A DNA stretch of 17,190 nucleotides from DAOUFU01 sp034429275 (GTDB lineage Bacteria; Chloroflexota; Anaerolineae; Aggregatilineales; Aggregatilineaceae). Location: positions 1 through 17,190 of the forward strand of contig DAOUFU010000193.1 in the NCBI GenBank assembly GCA_034429275.1, written 5' to 3'. A program made the translations under genes and the position numbers. Shown here in pieces: positions 16,058 to 17,190 of this stretch; within the stretch, counting starts at the first letter, position 1, and each line of letters opens with the position of its first letter. The notes beneath the pieces were generated by a model. That model saw only the letters and a program-made list of their open reading frames with translations. It made no database searches and was not told the DNA's origin.

Positions 16058-16080
16058 TGAAGACGCGCTCGCGGTCTTCA
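16058..16080. promoter_or_regulatory. Inverted repeat upstream of the NuoE-NuoF fusion, possible operator or leader hairpin
   Basis: TGAAGAC-N9-GTCTTCA is a perfect 7-bp inverted repeat, 44 bases before the ATG at 16125. The arm length and spacing suit a dimeric regulator or an mRNA hairpin. No matching regulator is encoded nearby. Confidence 0.4.
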
Positions 16081-16124
16081 TAAGACAATGTCCTCAAAAA
16101 CAGTTTGTTGCGAAGGACTTGGTT

Positions 16125-17190
16125 ATGGAACCGCCTCTTTTTGAAGATTCCTTTTCAGTTCGCGCTCCCCAAAACCGGCAAGCGCTTCTGCCCGCACTGT
16201 GGCAGGTTCAGGAAGCTGATCACCACATCAACCCGGCGGCGGTAACCGAAATCTCGCGTTCTCTGCGCATCCCCGAAGCAGAAATCTACGGCGTGATTGC
16301 CTTTTATTCGATGTTCGACGCAGAACCGACTGCCGAAACGATCATTGAGGTGTGTACAGGGCCGGTGTGCCGGGTCATGGGTGCCGAGAACACCATTCAG
16401 CACCTGTGCCACGAACTGCATACCGTTCCCGGCCAGCCCGATCCGGCTGGCGCGCACCTGGTACGGCGCACGACCTGCCTGGGATTGTGCGAGCACGCCC
16501 CGGCGGCTCTGGTGAGGAAGCGTGGAGCCGGGCAGCGCCAGTGTGCACATGTTCACACGATGGGGGCGTTGCTTGATTCACAGAACGGAATGCCGGCAGC
16601 GGTGGTGGGCGGAGAAAACCTCCGCCTGCTGGAACGAGCGGCGGCTGAACGCCCCGAATCGCTGGCGGAATACGGCGATTATGCAGCGCTGCGCCGTGCA
16701 CTGTTCGAACTCACCCCCGAACAGGTGATCGCCGAGGTCGAGGCGGCGGGCCTGACCGGGCGAGGTGGCGCGGCCTTTCCAGTCGGGGCCAAGTGGCGTT
16801 ACACGCGAGCCGCCGACAGTCCCACGCGCTACGTGGTGTGCAACGCCGACGAAAGCGAGCCGGGAACGTTTAAAGACCGGGTGCTGATGGAACTGCGTCC
16901 TCACCTGGTGCTGGAAGGCATGGCGCTGTGTGCCTATGCGATCGGCGCTCGCCAGGGGTACATCTTCATCCGTGGCGAATACCCGGAGGCAGCCCAGCGC
17001 CTGGCCGATGCCCTGGAAGCGGCCCAAAACGCCGGGGTGATCGGGGATCACATCCTGGGCAGCGATTTTTGCTTTCACGTTGAAATCCGGCGGGGAGCAG
17101 GGGCGTATATCTGCGGCGAAGAGACGGCACTGTTTGAGGCCATCGAAGGGCGGCGCGGTTTTCCACGCATCAAACCCCCGTTCCCCACCT
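16125..17190 (+). CDS. NuoE-NuoF fusion, NADH-binding diaphorase subunit of formate dehydrogenase (3' end outside window)
   Basis: The frame is open from the ATG at 16125 (AAGGA 7 bases upstream) to the window edge, giving 355 residues without a stop. Residues 1 to about 150 form a NuoE-like thioredoxin fold: the helical N-terminal segment with INPAAVTEISRSLRIPEAEIYGVIAFYSMF, then [2Fe-2S] ligands C77 and C82 (CTGPVC) and C118 and C122 (CLGLC). From about 195 a NuoF-like domain follows, with the FMN-site sequence GLTGRGGAAFPVGAKW (209-224), VVCNADESEPGTFKDR (237-252), FIRGEYPEA (281-289) and the glycine-rich RRGAGAYICGEETAL (322-336). The NuoF [4Fe-4S] motif should lie beyond the window. It should accept electrons from formate dehydrogenase and reduce NAD+, or run in reverse. 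E and F are separate genes in complex I; here a linker of about 45 residues joins them. Confidence 0.92.
   Translation, partial: MEPPLFEDSFSVRAPQNRQALLPALWQVQEADHHINPAAVTEISRSLRIPEAEIYGVIAFYSMFDAEPTAETIIEVCTGPVCRVMGAENTIQHLCHELHTVPGQPDPAGAHLVRRTTCLGLCEHAPAALVRKRGAGQRQCAHVHTMGALLDSQNGMPAAVVGGENLRLLERAAAERPESLAEYGDYAALRRALFELTPEQVIAEVEAAGLTGRGGAAFPVGAKWRYTRAADSPTRYVVCNADESEPGTFKDRVLMELRPHLVLEGMALCAYAIGARQGYIFIRGEYPEAAQRLADALEAAQNAGVIGDHILGSDFCFHVEIRRGAGAYICGEETALFEAIEGRRGFPRIKPPFPT

Larger units (their letters stand above)
15880..16124. other. Divergent intergenic region between the two formate dehydrogenase subunits
   Basis: The 245 bases between the divergent starts include an AT-rich core (about 15970-16007) that probably holds promoters for both directions. 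No hexamer pair is convincing enough to call. An in-frame upstream ATG for fdhA at 15996 exists, but the added 39 residues look non-coding and lack a good ribosome-binding site. Confidence 0.5.

Overview
The window looks like part of a chromosome of a GC-rich bacterium, most probably a Chloroflexota (Anaerolineae-like) lineage. That placement is inferred from the gene mix: a carbohydrate ABC operon with ROK control, a GT39-like membrane protein carrying C-terminal beta-sandwich domains, secreted proteins with signal peptidase I sites rather than lipoboxes, and a formate dehydrogenase with a NuoE/NuoF-type partner. There are no rRNA, tRNA, CRISPR or insertion-sequence features that I can support.

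Layout. (1) Positions 1-1070 (+) hold the 3' end of a surface or secreted protein built of tandem-95/cadherin-like repeats. It is followed by a hairpin terminator that probably works in both directions. (2) Positions 1297-3501 (-) hold a polytopic GT-C/GT39-like membrane protein, visibly lower in GC than its neighbours. (3) Positions 3646-12570 (-) hold a compact seven-gene operon. In transcription order it encodes a solute-binding protein, an unusually large permease, a second permease, a cytoplasmic GH3 NagZ-like beta-N-acetylhexosaminidase, a secreted GH18 glycosidase, a ROK repressor, and a LacI-type ligand-binding protein with no DNA-binding domain. The last three genes are joined by 4-base start/stop overlaps. 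(4) Positions 12571-13003 are non-coding and carry a near-ideal ROK-type operator next to a promoter-like TTGACA. (5) Positions 13004-13630 (+) hold mobA. (6) Positions 13711-15879 (-) hold a molybdopterin formate dehydrogenase catalytic subunit interrupted by one in-frame TAA. (7) Position 16125 to the window end (+) holds a fused NuoE-NuoF diaphorase subunit, divergent from the dehydrogenase and cut by the window edge.

How the genes work together. The seven-gene operon reads as an amino-sugar (chitin- or peptidoglycan-derived GlcNAc oligosaccharide) scavenging system. GH18 cuts polymer outside the cell, the binding protein and two permeases import fragments, and GH3 trims them in the cytoplasm. 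ROK, and perhaps the HTH-less LacI-like sensor, adjust expression through the operator at 12734-12756. No ATPase, sugar kinase or deaminase is present, so these must be supplied from elsewhere. MobA makes the guanylylated molybdenum cofactor that the neighbouring formate dehydrogenase needs, and the NuoE-NuoF fusion would pass its electrons to NAD+.

The points most worth a second look are: the first permease, with about 315 extra residues and about eight extra hydrophobic segments inserted between core helices 3 and 4; the ROK plus HTH-less LacI-type sensor pair; the TAA codon replacing the conserved lysine right after the [4Fe-4S] motif in formate dehydrogenase; and the operator itself.
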